Assembly (NCBI GenBank): GCA_944384745.1
Contig: CALWUO010000015.1
Span: 1-39,615 of the forward strand
DNA length: 39,615 nt
DNA from: an uncultured Butyricicoccus sp.
Lineage (GTDB): Bacteria > Bacillota > Clostridia > Oscillospirales > Butyricicoccaceae
Direction: 5' to 3'
Positions 29,579-39,615 of this stretch are shown in pieces (position 1 is the first letter of the stretch; each line of letters opens with the position of its first letter). A program made the position numbers and the translations under genes. The notes beneath the pieces were generated by a model that saw nothing but the letters and a program-made list of their open reading frames with translations, did no database searches and had not been told where the DNA came from.

Positions 29579-31351
29579 ATGCCAATTATAGGAATAGACC
29601 TTGGTACTACAAACAGTCTTGCAGCCGTATGGAAAGACGGAAAATGTGAGCTTATACCAAATGCATTAGGAAAATTTTTAACTCCATCAGTTGTAAGTAT
29701 AGATAATAATGGTGAAATTTTAGTCGGTCAAGCCGCAAAAGAACGCTTGATTTCTCACCCAGAATGTACAGCAACAGGTTTTAAACGTTTTATGGGTAAA
29801 GATGCCAAAATAATACTTGGAAACCATAAATTTACACCGATAGAACTTTCCTCTTTTATTCTTCGCAAATTAAAAGAAGATGCTGAAGTTTTTCTAGGAG
29901 AAAAAATAACTGAAGCTGTTATAAGTGTGCCTGCATATTTCGACGATAACGGGAGAAATGCAACTAAAATTGCAGGTGAACTTGCAGGTTTTAAAGTTGA
30001 AAGAATAATAAATGAACCAAGTGCTGCTGCTCTTGCTTATAATAGAGATTATGATATGAGTTTTCTTGTAATAGATTTTGGCGGTGGTACACTTGATGTA
30101 TCAGTAGTTGATGCATTTTCAAATGTAATAGAGATTGTTGCAGTTTCTGGTGATAACCATTTAGGTGGCGATGATTTTAACAATGCTATCGCCAATTATT
30201 TCTGCAAACAAAATAACATTAAGCCTGAAACTTTACCTAAACAGACTATTGCAAGTCTTATAAGACAAGCAGAACGTTGTAAAATTACACTCTCAAAAAC
30301 TGAGCCTGTTATGATGGTTTCAGAAATAAATGGAAAACAATGTAACGCACTGCTTACAAATCAAAAACTTGTTGAAATATGTGCCCCTTTACTTCGTAAA
30401 ATGGAAAAGCCTATTGCTCATGCTCTTAGAGATTGCAAAAGTACAATAGGCGAAGTAGATGAAATTGTTATGGTTGGCGGTTCTTGTAATATGCCACTTA
30501 TACGCCAATATATAGAACATATACTTGGCAAAAAACCGCTTTTTGATATAGACGCTGACAAAACAGTTGCAATTGGAACGGGCATTGCAGCTGCAATAAA
30601 AGAACGTAAATCCGATATCAAAGACACTTTGCTTACAGATATATGTCCATTTACTCTTGGGGTTAACGTATTAAACTATGAAGACCCAACAAATGATTTA
30701 TTCTCCCCTATTATAGAGCGAAACACTACACTTCCAACAAGCCGTATGCGTACATATTACACTGTGCATGATAATCAATCACAAATGTTTATAGCCATTT
30801 ATCAAGGTGAATCTATGTATTGCAAAGATAATTTAAAACTTGGTGAAATTGAAATTGATATTCCACAAGCACCAAAAGGTAAAGAATGTGCAGATATTCG
30901 TTTTACATATGATATAAACGGTATTTTACAAGTTGAAATAACATGCCGTTCCACTGGTAAAAAAGACGAGCTTATAATTTTAAATCCTAAACTTTCATTA
31001 AGTGAAAAAGAGCTAAAAGCCAAACTTAAACAGCTTGAAAGTTTTAAATTGCTGCCTCGTGATGAGGAGGAAAACAAACTTATCTTAGCTACTGCATCAA
31101 GACTATATGAACAATCAACTGGTCTTATAAGAGAGCAAATCCATCAACATATAGATTATTTTAATTTGCTTTTACATGAGGGCAATGACGCTAAAATTCG
31201 CAGATATAGAAGAGATATAACCGAATTTTTTGACCAAATAGATGATGAATTAAATTCAAATGACGATGAAATTTTACAGGAATTTCGTGATAACTTTGAT
31301 GATGTGGAGTTTTATGAAGATTTTCCAGATGACGGAGATGAAGAAGAATGA
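29579..31351 (+). CDS. HscC-like Hsp70 chaperone
   Basis: A 590-residue Hsp70. The ATPase domain (to about residue 360) has GIDLGTTNSLAAVWKDGKCELIPN, VISVPAYFDDNGRNAT, INEPSAAALAYN and the DFGGGTLDVSV phosphate loop; the substrate-binding domain is shorter than in DnaK and ends in an acidic tail (DDGDEEE). The start and the ELSSFILRKLKEDAE segment match E. coli HscC better than DnaK. Its stop overlaps the start of a J-domain-like gene by 4 nt, so the two are probably a dedicated chaperone and co-chaperone pair. The client is unknown. GGGGGC precedes the ATG. Confidence 0.88.
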   Translation: MPIIGIDLGTTNSLAAVWKDGKCELIPNALGKFLTPSVVSIDNNGEILVGQAAKERLISHPECTATGFKRFMGKDAKIILGNHKFTPIELSSFILRKLKEDAEVFLGEKITEAVISVPAYFDDNGRNATKIAGELAGFKVERIINEPSAAALAYNRDYDMSFLVIDFGGGTLDVSVVDAFSNVIEIVAVSGDNHLGGDDFNNAIANYFCKQNNIKPETLPKQTIASLIRQAERCKITLSKTEPVMMVSEINGKQCNALLTNQKLVEICAPLLRKMEKPIAHALRDCKSTIGEVDEIVMVGGSCNMPLIRQYIEHILGKKPLFDIDADKTVAIGTGIAAAIKERKSDIKDTLLTDICPFTLGVNVLNYEDPTNDLFSPIIERNTTLPTSRMRTYYTVHDNQSQMFIAIYQGESMYCKDNLKLGEIEIDIPQAPKGKECADIRFTYDINGILQVEITCRSTGKKDELIILNPKLSLSEKELKAKLKQLESFKLLPRDEEENKLILATASRLYEQSTGLIREQIHQHIDYFNLLLHEGNDAKIRRYRRDITEFFDQIDDELNSNDDEILQEFRDNFDDVEFYEDFPDDGDEEE

Positions 31352-31845
31352 ACCCATGGACTATACTTGGTATTGAACAAACCTCAGAACTTGAAATTAT
31401 AAAAAATGCATACGCAGAAAAAAGTAAACTCCATCACCCAGAAGACCAACCTGAAGAATTTCAAAAAATACATCAAGCATACCGTGAGGCTGTGAAACTT
31501 GCCAAAACACTAACTAAAGAGCAAAAAAAGCCACAGCAAAAGCGAGTAAAACCGCCTATACCACAATTTAAACGCTCATTTTACATACATAAACCTTATG
31601 ATAACCCAGCTCGTGCCAAATTTTATAAATCAGAATTTGATGAGTATACTGACGGTCAACTTGAGAGATTTAAGCGTGAAAATTGGCGTTTCCCAAAATC
31701 ATTTGAATATAAACCTAAAGCTGAAACAATTACATCTATTGGAAAAATACCTATTAAAGGAGCTAAAAAACATTCAAGTAAACTAAATTTCACACAAGTT
31801 GAAAAAAGTGATTTAAATATTTCAACCGATGAATTTATTTTATGA
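31348..31845 (+). CDS. J-domain-like protein with HPE in place of HPD
   Basis: 165 residues. Residues 1-50 look like a J domain (NPWTILGIEQTSELEIIKNAYAEKSKLHHPE...FQKIHQAYREA), but the invariant HPD tripeptide of J proteins reads HPE (residues 30-32). The rest is basic, low in hydrophobicity and without known motifs; there is no membrane segment. The 4-nt overlap with the HscC-like gene points to a co-chaperone that couples with that one Hsp70. Its 3' end overlaps the converging chemoreceptor gene by 6 nt, with no terminator between them. Confidence 0.75.
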   Translation: MNPWTILGIEQTSELEIIKNAYAEKSKLHHPEDQPEEFQKIHQAYREAVKLAKTLTKEQKKPQQKRVKPPIPQFKRSFYIHKPYDNPARAKFYKSEFDEYTDGQLERFKRENWRFPKSFEYKPKAETITSIGKIPIKGAKKHSSKLNFTQVEKSDLNISTDEFIL

Positions 31846-33837
31846 TATATTACTATCAATATTAAATTTATACAGTAGTTGCTTGAGTTTCTTTGCTTGT
31901 TCAGACATTTCTTGACTGGTAGATGCATTTTCTTGAGCTTTAGCAGTATTTGATTGAACTGAATTAGAGAAATCTGAAACAGTATTTGTAATTGAGTCAA
32001 TATCACTACTTTGTGAATGTGAAGTTTTAACAATTTCTTTTGTTTCCTCAACCACACTATTTATAGATTCAACGGTTTGTAAAAGTGCTTGTTCGGTTTG
32101 ATGTGCAACATTTGCTCCTCGGTCAACAGTTTCAATAGATGCTTGAATTAATGAAGAAGTATCTTTTGCCGCTAATGCAGATTTATTTGCAAGCTGACGC
32201 ACTTCATCAGCAACCACAGCAAAACCTTTACCAACTGCTCCCGCTCTTGTGGCTTCTACTGCTGCGTTTAGTGCTAATATATTGGTTTGGAATGCAATAT
32301 CTTCTATTGTATCTATTATGTTTTTAATCTGATTAGATGATAATTTTATTTTATCCATTTCTTTCATCATCTTAGACATTTTGTTTCCACTTTCTTTTAG
32401 CTGACCAGAAACATTTATAATAGCTTGTTCTGTTGCGGCTGTACGTTCACAATTATCTTCTAGTGTTTGCTTCATGCAACGCATATCTTCAAAAATCTTT
32501 GAAACTTGTTCAGCCTGTGTCATTGAAACTTCAGATAAATTCTGTGCATTATCCGCGACTTGAGATGCACCATTTGACACTTGTTTACCAACATTATCTA
32601 TATTAGCAATAATTTCATTCATTTGTTTTATAATGTTTTTTATTGCAGTTTCAACTTCTATAAATTCACCACGATATTCATGTGTTGTTTTAACTGTTAA
32701 ATTGCCATCGGCTAATTGTTTTAAAATATAAGATATCTCTTTTATTATACCGCGTAAATAAACACCAGTATCTTGAAAACATTCTGCTAAAAATCCCAAT
32801 TCATCATTGGATTTTACATTTAATTTGACATCAAAATTACCATGTTCTAATTGTTGAGCTGCATTTGTTATGTCATAGATTGGTGAGAATTTCTTTTTCA
32901 TTATCACAACTAAAACACTTAATCCAAATGCAATAATAACTAAAAAGATAATCAGACTTATAAACATTTGCTGTAATAACTCGTTTACAAGTATGCTGTG
33001 TGGATAAGATAATCCAATTATCCAACCGCTTATATCTTCTTTTTCTGCATAAAAGAATTTTTCTTGATTGTCATAATCTTTACTTTTTAAAACATTATCA
33101 ACACATTGTTGCATAGCAGATATGCCAATATCTTCTACATAAATTTTTTTAGCTTTTGATGTTTGATATTTATCATCTATATGACTAAGTATACCATTGT
33201 TACTATCTAATAAATATAAATAACTACCATCAGTTGTATCATATTCTTCAAATATATTTTGAACTACTGATATACTTACATCACGAGCCAAAATGCCATA
33301 AAAATTCCCATTAAATTTTAAAGGCACAGATATTGTTATAATAAAATCTCCAGTTGTTGCATCTACATATGGCTCACTTATATATAAATCCATAGTTTGC
33401 GGCTTTATATAATAGTCATTTTGGGTTGCATCATAACCCGCTTCCGGAACCCAACCATCACCAGAAATCATTGTTTTATCAGCTAATACCACATAATCTG
33501 ATATTACACCATCATCTAAACCATTTTCTGTTGAATTCTTTATAACAGAATATATATTGTCTTGTGTCAAATTAGTTGGTAACATGCTTTGTAAAGTATA
33601 TTGTATTAAATCAAGTTGACTAACTTGTGATTTTACCCAAGCGGAAACTTCAGATTTATTATATTGTACAGTCTGTACTAATGTTTGCTTTTTTTCTTCC
33701 TCAATAGTGATTTTATTGATATAAGTATTTAAACAAAAAACACATAATGCAGCTATGCAAAACATAATAGAAATTGTTTTTAACAAGCTACTAGCAAGCT
33801 TCGATTTTTTCCTATTTAAAATTTTTTTAGGTTTCAT
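31840..33837 (-). CDS. Methyl-accepting chemotaxis protein with dCache sensor
   Basis: A 665-residue receptor. Transmembrane helix 1 is about residues 18-40 and helix 2 about 290-313; between them is a dCache-type extracellular sensor (GDGWVPEAGYDATQNDYYIKP, GILARDVSI). HAMP follows (about 314-365), with a second linker region, then the signalling domain with the highly conserved hairpin tip IEDIAFQTNILALNAAVEATRAG and KGFAVVADEVRQLANKS. The start at 33837 (MKPKKILNRKK) has GGAG 7 nt upstream; the frame stays open further without a ribosome site. No other chemotaxis or flagellar gene is in the window. Ligand unknown; dCache receptors often sense amino acids. Confidence 0.93.
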   Translation of the reverse strand: MKPKKILNRKKSKLASSLLKTISIMFCIAALCVFCLNTYINKITIEEEKKQTLVQTVQYNKSEVSAWVKSQVSQLDLIQYTLQSMLPTNLTQDNIYSVIKNSTENGLDDGVISDYVVLADKTMISGDGWVPEAGYDATQNDYYIKPQTMDLYISEPYVDATTGDFIITISVPLKFNGNFYGILARDVSISVVQNIFEEYDTTDGSYLYLLDSNNGILSHIDDKYQTSKAKKIYVEDIGISAMQQCVDNVLKSKDYDNQEKFFYAEKEDISGWIIGLSYPHSILVNELLQQMFISLIIFLVIIAFGLSVLVVIMKKKFSPIYDITNAAQQLEHGNFDVKLNVKSNDELGFLAECFQDTGVYLRGIIKEISYILKQLADGNLTVKTTHEYRGEFIEVETAIKNIIKQMNEIIANIDNVGKQVSNGASQVADNAQNLSEVSMTQAEQVSKIFEDMRCMKQTLEDNCERTAATEQAIINVSGQLKESGNKMSKMMKEMDKIKLSSNQIKNIIDTIEDIAFQTNILALNAAVEATRAGAVGKGFAVVADEVRQLANKSALAAKDTSSLIQASIETVDRGANVAHQTEQALLQTVESINSVVEETKEIVKTSHSQSSDIDSITNTVSDFSNSVQSNTAKAQENASTSQEMSEQAKKLKQLLYKFNIDSNIS

Positions 33838-33975
33838 ATATATACTCCATTCTATGATTTTTAGTGCAATATAAATTTTAGTTGTTTTATCATAATAAAT
33901 TTTTATCAACTAAACGTATTATAACATTTATGTTTCTTAATTCCAATATATGAAATTATTAAAAACATATATAAA

Positions 33976-34004
33976 ATAAAAGCAGAGAACATAAATTCCC
34001 TGCT
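33976..34004 (-). terminator. Terminator after the tyrosine phosphatase gene
   Basis: A 9-bp stem with one mismatch (AGCAGAGAA at 33981-33989 with TTCCCTGCT at 33996-34004), followed on the minus strand by a U-rich tail. Confidence 0.65.
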
Positions 34005-34015
34005 TTTTGTTATTT

Positions 34016-34465
34016 TTAAATAAGTTTTTCTAAAAGTGCCTTACAGCCTTTATTTACATCATTCCATGTTTCATTAAAATTTCTTGTATACCATGGGTCA
34101 GCCACATCATGCGGTGAACCAGTAAAATCCATTAAGAGGTGTATTTTATTTTGCTTATCGCCTCCACAAATTCGGTTTATATTGCGATAATTAGCACCGT
34201 CCATACCGATTAGTAAATCATAATTGTCATAATCCTTTTTTGTCAGTTGTCTTGCGGTTTTGCCATCACATGAAATTCCATGGTCTAATAATAAACGCTT
34301 TACTGGAGGATATACAGAATTTCCAATTTCTTCTGTACTTGTGGCAGCTGAGGCAATTTCAAATTTATCTGATAACCCCGCCTTATCAATCATATCACGC
34401 ATTACAAACTCAGCCATAGGACTGCGGCATATATTGCCATGGCAAATAAATAAAATCTTCTTCAT
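34016..34465 (-). CDS. Low-molecular-weight protein tyrosine phosphatase
   Basis: 149 residues with the P-loop CHGNICRS (Cys9 to Ser16, C-X5-R) at the N-terminus and the general-acid motif DPWYTRNFNETW near residue 122. It hydrolyses phosphotyrosine (or arginine phosphate in the YwlE branch) on proteins. The gene stands alone between two terminators; no tyrosine kinase or capsule gene is near. Confidence 0.93.
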   Translation of the reverse strand: MKKILFICHGNICRSPMAEFVMRDMIDKAGLSDKFEIASAATSTEEIGNSVYPPVKRLLLDHGISCDGKTARQLTKKDYDNYDLLIGMDGANYRNINRICGGDKQNKIHLLMDFTGSPHDVADPWYTRNFNETWNDVNKGCKALLEKLI

Positions 34466-34572
34466 TTTAACAAACTCCCATAATTGATATCTTATGTATA
34501 CAACAAAAATATGTAGTTTGTCAATAAATGATTATAACTTCTTCATCATCATTTTTATAAAAACATAAAAAC

Positions 34573-34603
34573 AAAGCTAGATGATATAAATTCACCTAGC
34601 TTT
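34573..34603 (-). terminator. Terminator after the collagen-like gene
   Basis: A 12-bp stem with one mismatch (34573-34584 with 34592-34603), followed on the minus strand by UGUUUUU. Confidence 0.65.
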
Positions 34604-34623
34604 TTGTCATTTATTATTTTTTG

Positions 34624-37696
<3,073 letters not shown>

Positions 37697-37745
37697 GTTC
37701 ACTCCAATCCTCTATAATCACATTTTGATTATATCATACATAACT

Positions 37746-38000
37746 TTAAATTTCTCGTTTAAGACCTAAAAAATATAACTTTAATTTTTCACCAAGCTCT
37801 ATTCCATTTGATAAAAAACGAACATTAACTGGTGTTTTTTCGCACATGAAATAATATGGGTTTTTTACCAATTTTAAGTAATTTAACATTCTCTCAGCAG
37901 CTGGTATAGCTGTATCAATATTGATTTTCTGTACATCAATTAAGCAGTTATTTTCTAAACTTTCATTTTTTTTTAAATGTTCTAACTCATCTAAAGTCAT
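37746..38000 (-). CDS. Small mobile-element protein (DUF6870-like)
   Basis: 84 residues, acidic N-terminus, then INIDTAIPAAERMLNYLKLVKNPYYFMCEKTPVNVRF. It resembles the small DUF6870-type proteins that I associate with recombinase genes on clostridial integrative elements. It may be cotranscribed with the recombinase 50 bp downstream. No catalytic motif visible; function unknown. Confidence 0.6.
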   Translation of the reverse strand: MTLDELEHLKKNESLENNCLIDVQKINIDTAIPAAERMLNYLKLVKNPYYFMCEKTPVNVRFLSNGIELGEKLKLYFLGLKREI

Positions 38001-38484
38001 AATAATTAACCCCTTAATTAAATAATTTCTAAATTAATATATGAATATATTTTTATAAATTATGATAAATGAATTTTATAAAAGCAGCTGTACAATTTAA
38101 AGTTATACAGCTGCTATCTATTATCATATATTCGTCATATATTGCCACGCCCCCTGACGCTTGGGCATATTACAGACTGCCTTGGCTGACATCAAAACTC
38201 CAAAATATCGTTTTAAACAAATATACCAGAGTTCCCCCTCTGACGTGGGAGGTCTTACGATTCGATTGTATCATTATAATTTCGTATTATCATGGCGTAT
38301 CAAATTTGCCACATTTGATTATGAAGATTAACACTTATCGCTCGATAAAGATGTCATGGCGGTGTTTCTTCAATTCGCTCCAATACGAATTTGTATCTGT
38401 AACATCGTATATCAACTTATCAAGGTTCTAAGGGCAAAAAATCTCCCTTTAATAATCTAGGACATTTTTTCAATCAAATCGTAC
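38001..38484. other. Long intergenic stretch with hairpins, possible structured RNA or relic
   Basis: 484 bp without a convincing gene. Its left part carries AGCAGCTGTA-N13-TACAGCTGCT (38083-38092 with 38106-38115), which on the minus strand is followed by UUUUAUAAA and could be a terminator. 38140-38265 is richer in GC than the surroundings, and 38280-38430 holds several short inverted repeats (ATCAAAT/ATTTGAT, TTATCG/CGATAA). A minus-strand open segment of 30 codons (38335-38427), ending ELKKHRHDIFIER, may be a gene remnant. Frames on the plus strand lack a ribosome site. Confidence 0.4.
38083..38115 (-). terminator. Possible terminator of a minus-strand transcript
   Basis: A perfect 10-bp stem with a 13-nt loop; the minus strand continues UUUUAUAAA. 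It would end any leftward transcript from the 38.1-38.5 kb stretch. Confidence 0.5.
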
Positions 38485-38742
38485 TTATTTAATACAATTT
38501 TTTTCAAAATATTTTTTCAATTGTTTTAAACCTAAATCAATACTATGGCGAACAGCTCCCTCAGATACACCTTCAGAATATGCTATTTCTACCTTGCTCA
38601 TACCCATTAAATAATGTTTTGTTATACGTGTAGCCTGTTTTTCTGGGAGAGTATCAATAGCCTTATATAACTCAGATATAATCCATTTCTTTTCTACAAT
38701 TTCATCTGGTGTTTCAACTTTAATTGATATATTGCTTTGAAT
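38485..38742 (-). pseudogene. Sigma-70 region 4 protein, 5'-truncated by the IS3 insertion
   Basis: An 85-codon minus-strand open frame with no start: it is open back to about 38742 and then runs into IS3-related sequence and a stop. Its product contains IDTLPEKQATRITKHYLMGMSKVEIAY and SEGAVRHSIDLGLKQL, a region 4 helix-turn-helix. Short sigma-like proteins of this type are common on Firmicute integrative elements, so this fits with the recombinase. The N-terminal part has been lost or lies beyond the insertion. Confidence 0.8.
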
Positions 38743-38814
38743 GGATATATACTATAAAAGTGGACAAGTATGATAAAATAAAAGACAAGTAAAATAAGAA
38801 AGGAAAAATAAAAG

Positions 38815-39105
38815 ATGATAGAAAAAAATAGTCAAAGAAAATACAGTGAAGATTTCAAAAAGACAATAGTCACATTGTATGAATCAGGAAAAACATATGC
38901 AGATATCAAAAAAGAATATGGTATATCCTCATCAACATTGTCAGGATGGGTAAAAAAATATTCACAAGTTAAAATAGATGATGACACAATTTTAACAGCA
39001 CAGCAAATAAAAGCACTTCAAAAGCGAAATGCAGAACTTGAGGAGGAAAATCTCATATTAAAAAAAGCGATTGCAATATTCACGCCACACTCAGACAGAG
39101 ATTAA
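38815..39105 (+). CDS. IS3-family transposase OrfA
   Basis: 96 residues. Helix-turn-helix at about 10-50 (KYSEDFKKTIVTLYESGKTY, ISSSTLSGWVKKY) and a leucine-zipper-like helix at the end (LQKRNAELEEENLILKKAIAIF). The AAAAAAA run at 39060-39066 just before its end is a likely slippery site for -1 frameshifting into orfB. AAGGA is about 12 nt before the ATG. Confidence 0.88.
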   Translation: MIEKNSQRKYSEDFKKTIVTLYESGKTYADIKKEYGISSSTLSGWVKKYSQVKIDDDTILTAQQIKALQKRNAELEEENLILKKAIAIFTPHSDRD

Positions 39106-39548
39106 AAGCTATAGAAATTCTATCTAAACAGCATAAAATATCTATTCTTTGTCGTGTTTTGAATGTAAATCGTAGTACCTACTACAAATACATAAATCAT
39201 AAACCTTCAAATAGATAACAGGAAAATTTAATCATTAGACAAAAAATTCTTGAACTCTATGCAAAAACAGATAAACGTTTAGGTGTAAATAAAATTAAAA
39301 TCTGCCTTGAAAATGAGTATTGCTTATTTATCAGTACTGGTCGAGTGTATCGTCTGATGAAACAAATGAATCTTCCTAAAATGAGTACTGTAAAACCTCC
39401 TAAATTTAAACATAAGAATACCGAAAACCTAACTCTTGAAAATAAATTGGCTCAAAATTTTAATGTTCCTGCTCCAAATCAAGTTTGGGTTTGTGATTTT
39501 ACTTATGTTAAAGTTGGTCAGCGTTTTGGTTATATCTGTGGAGTCTGA
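39066..39548 (+). pseudogene. IS3-family transposase OrfB, broken
   Basis: The -1 frame reads ATLRQRLKAIEILSKQHKIS and NRSTYYKY, then has a TAA at 39216-39218, then resumes with a region ending VWVCDFTYVKVGQRFGYICGV and stops at 39546-39548. The first DDE aspartate (CDFTY) is present, but the second Asp and the Glu are missing because the frame breaks off. Two independent defects, so the IS cannot move on its own. Confidence 0.85.
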
Positions 39549-39615
39549 AAAATAAACTGTGTAAATGGAATTAACCCAATGAAATAAACTACACTAAATA
39601 CAGTAAGAAAATATC
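39549..39615. mobile_element. Sequence of unknown origin interrupting OrfB, possible end of another insertion
   Basis: From about 39543 (TGAAAAATAAACTGTGTAAATGG) the sequence no longer matches an IS3 transposase. It looks like the outer end of a second element, but the window ends before any gene can be seen. Confidence 0.35.

Larger units (their letters stand above)
38743..39548 (+). mobile_element. IS3-family insertion sequence, inactive and interrupted
   Basis: An orfA and a damaged orfB in the typical overlapping -1 arrangement. The left end lies near 38743, where the sigma remnant stops; TGGACAAGT at 38761-38769 is probably part of the terminal repeat. The element stops abruptly at 39548 after the first catalytic Asp of orfB, without a right end. 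Confidence 0.75.

Noticed and set aside
29579..31351. Main DnaK gene
   Set aside because: There is no grpE or dnaJ nearby, the C-terminal part is short, and the beginning resembles HscC; the partner is an atypical J protein.
38261..38345. Possible tRNA gene in the small palindromes
   Set aside because: No CCA end, T-loop GTTCRA or matched acceptor stem could be found.
38069..38431. A 120-codon plus-strand open frame in the hairpin-rich stretch
   Set aside because: No ribosome site, no recognisable domain, and it runs through a perfect hairpin. Kept only as part of the unexplained intergenic region.

Overview
The window is AT-rich, densely packed DNA from a low-GC, endospore-forming Firmicute, most likely a Clostridia-class gut-type anaerobe. 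The evidence is a complete spoIIAA-spoIIAB-sigF operon, a SpoVB-like flippase, a T-box leader before valS, a CIRCE operator before groESL, split transketolase genes, a pyrB-pyrI pair and a collagen-like spore-surface type protein. Genus cannot be fixed from the sequence alone.

Layout. 1-5.6 kb: lipid kinase, an isolated cobalamin cbiET fusion, groEL and groES with promoter and CIRCE, and a THUMP-type rRNA methyltransferase. 5.7-8.7 kb: SpoVB/MATE-like flippase, then an ECF-type sigma factor translationally coupled to a single-pass membrane protein. 8.7-11.6 kb: tgt, a class I aminotransferase and an overlapping Lrp/AsnC regulator. 11.7-14.7 kb: DUF2461 protein, DEDD exonuclease, small membrane protein, AI-2E-type transporter. 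14.7-17.7 kb: split transketolase with a divergent DeoR regulator. 17.7-26 kb: pcrA helicase, the spoIIA operon, folC and T-box-controlled valS. 26-27.3 kb: two paralogous lipoproteins, each with its own near-consensus promoter and terminator. 27.3-29.5 kb: an atypical phosphoribosyltransferase divergent from pyrB-pyrI. 29.5-31.9 kb: an HscC-like Hsp70 overlapping a J-domain-like protein whose HPD motif reads HPE. 31.8-34.5 kb: a chemoreceptor and a low-molecular-weight tyrosine phosphatase.

34.6-39.6 kb is the accessory region. A collagen-like Gly-X-Thr protein has a repeat register that continues upstream of its only ATG and stops where a large serine recombinase gene begins, as if a mobile element had cut off its 5' end. 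Beyond the recombinase are a small element-associated protein, a roughly 350-bp hairpin-rich stretch of unknown nature, a sigma-region-4 gene truncated by an IS3-family insertion, and an IS3 copy that is itself broken by an in-frame stop and a 3' interruption. The left 34 kb is ordinary core chromosome; the right 5 kb is the place to look for something new, in particular a possible recombinase-controlled spore-surface gene.
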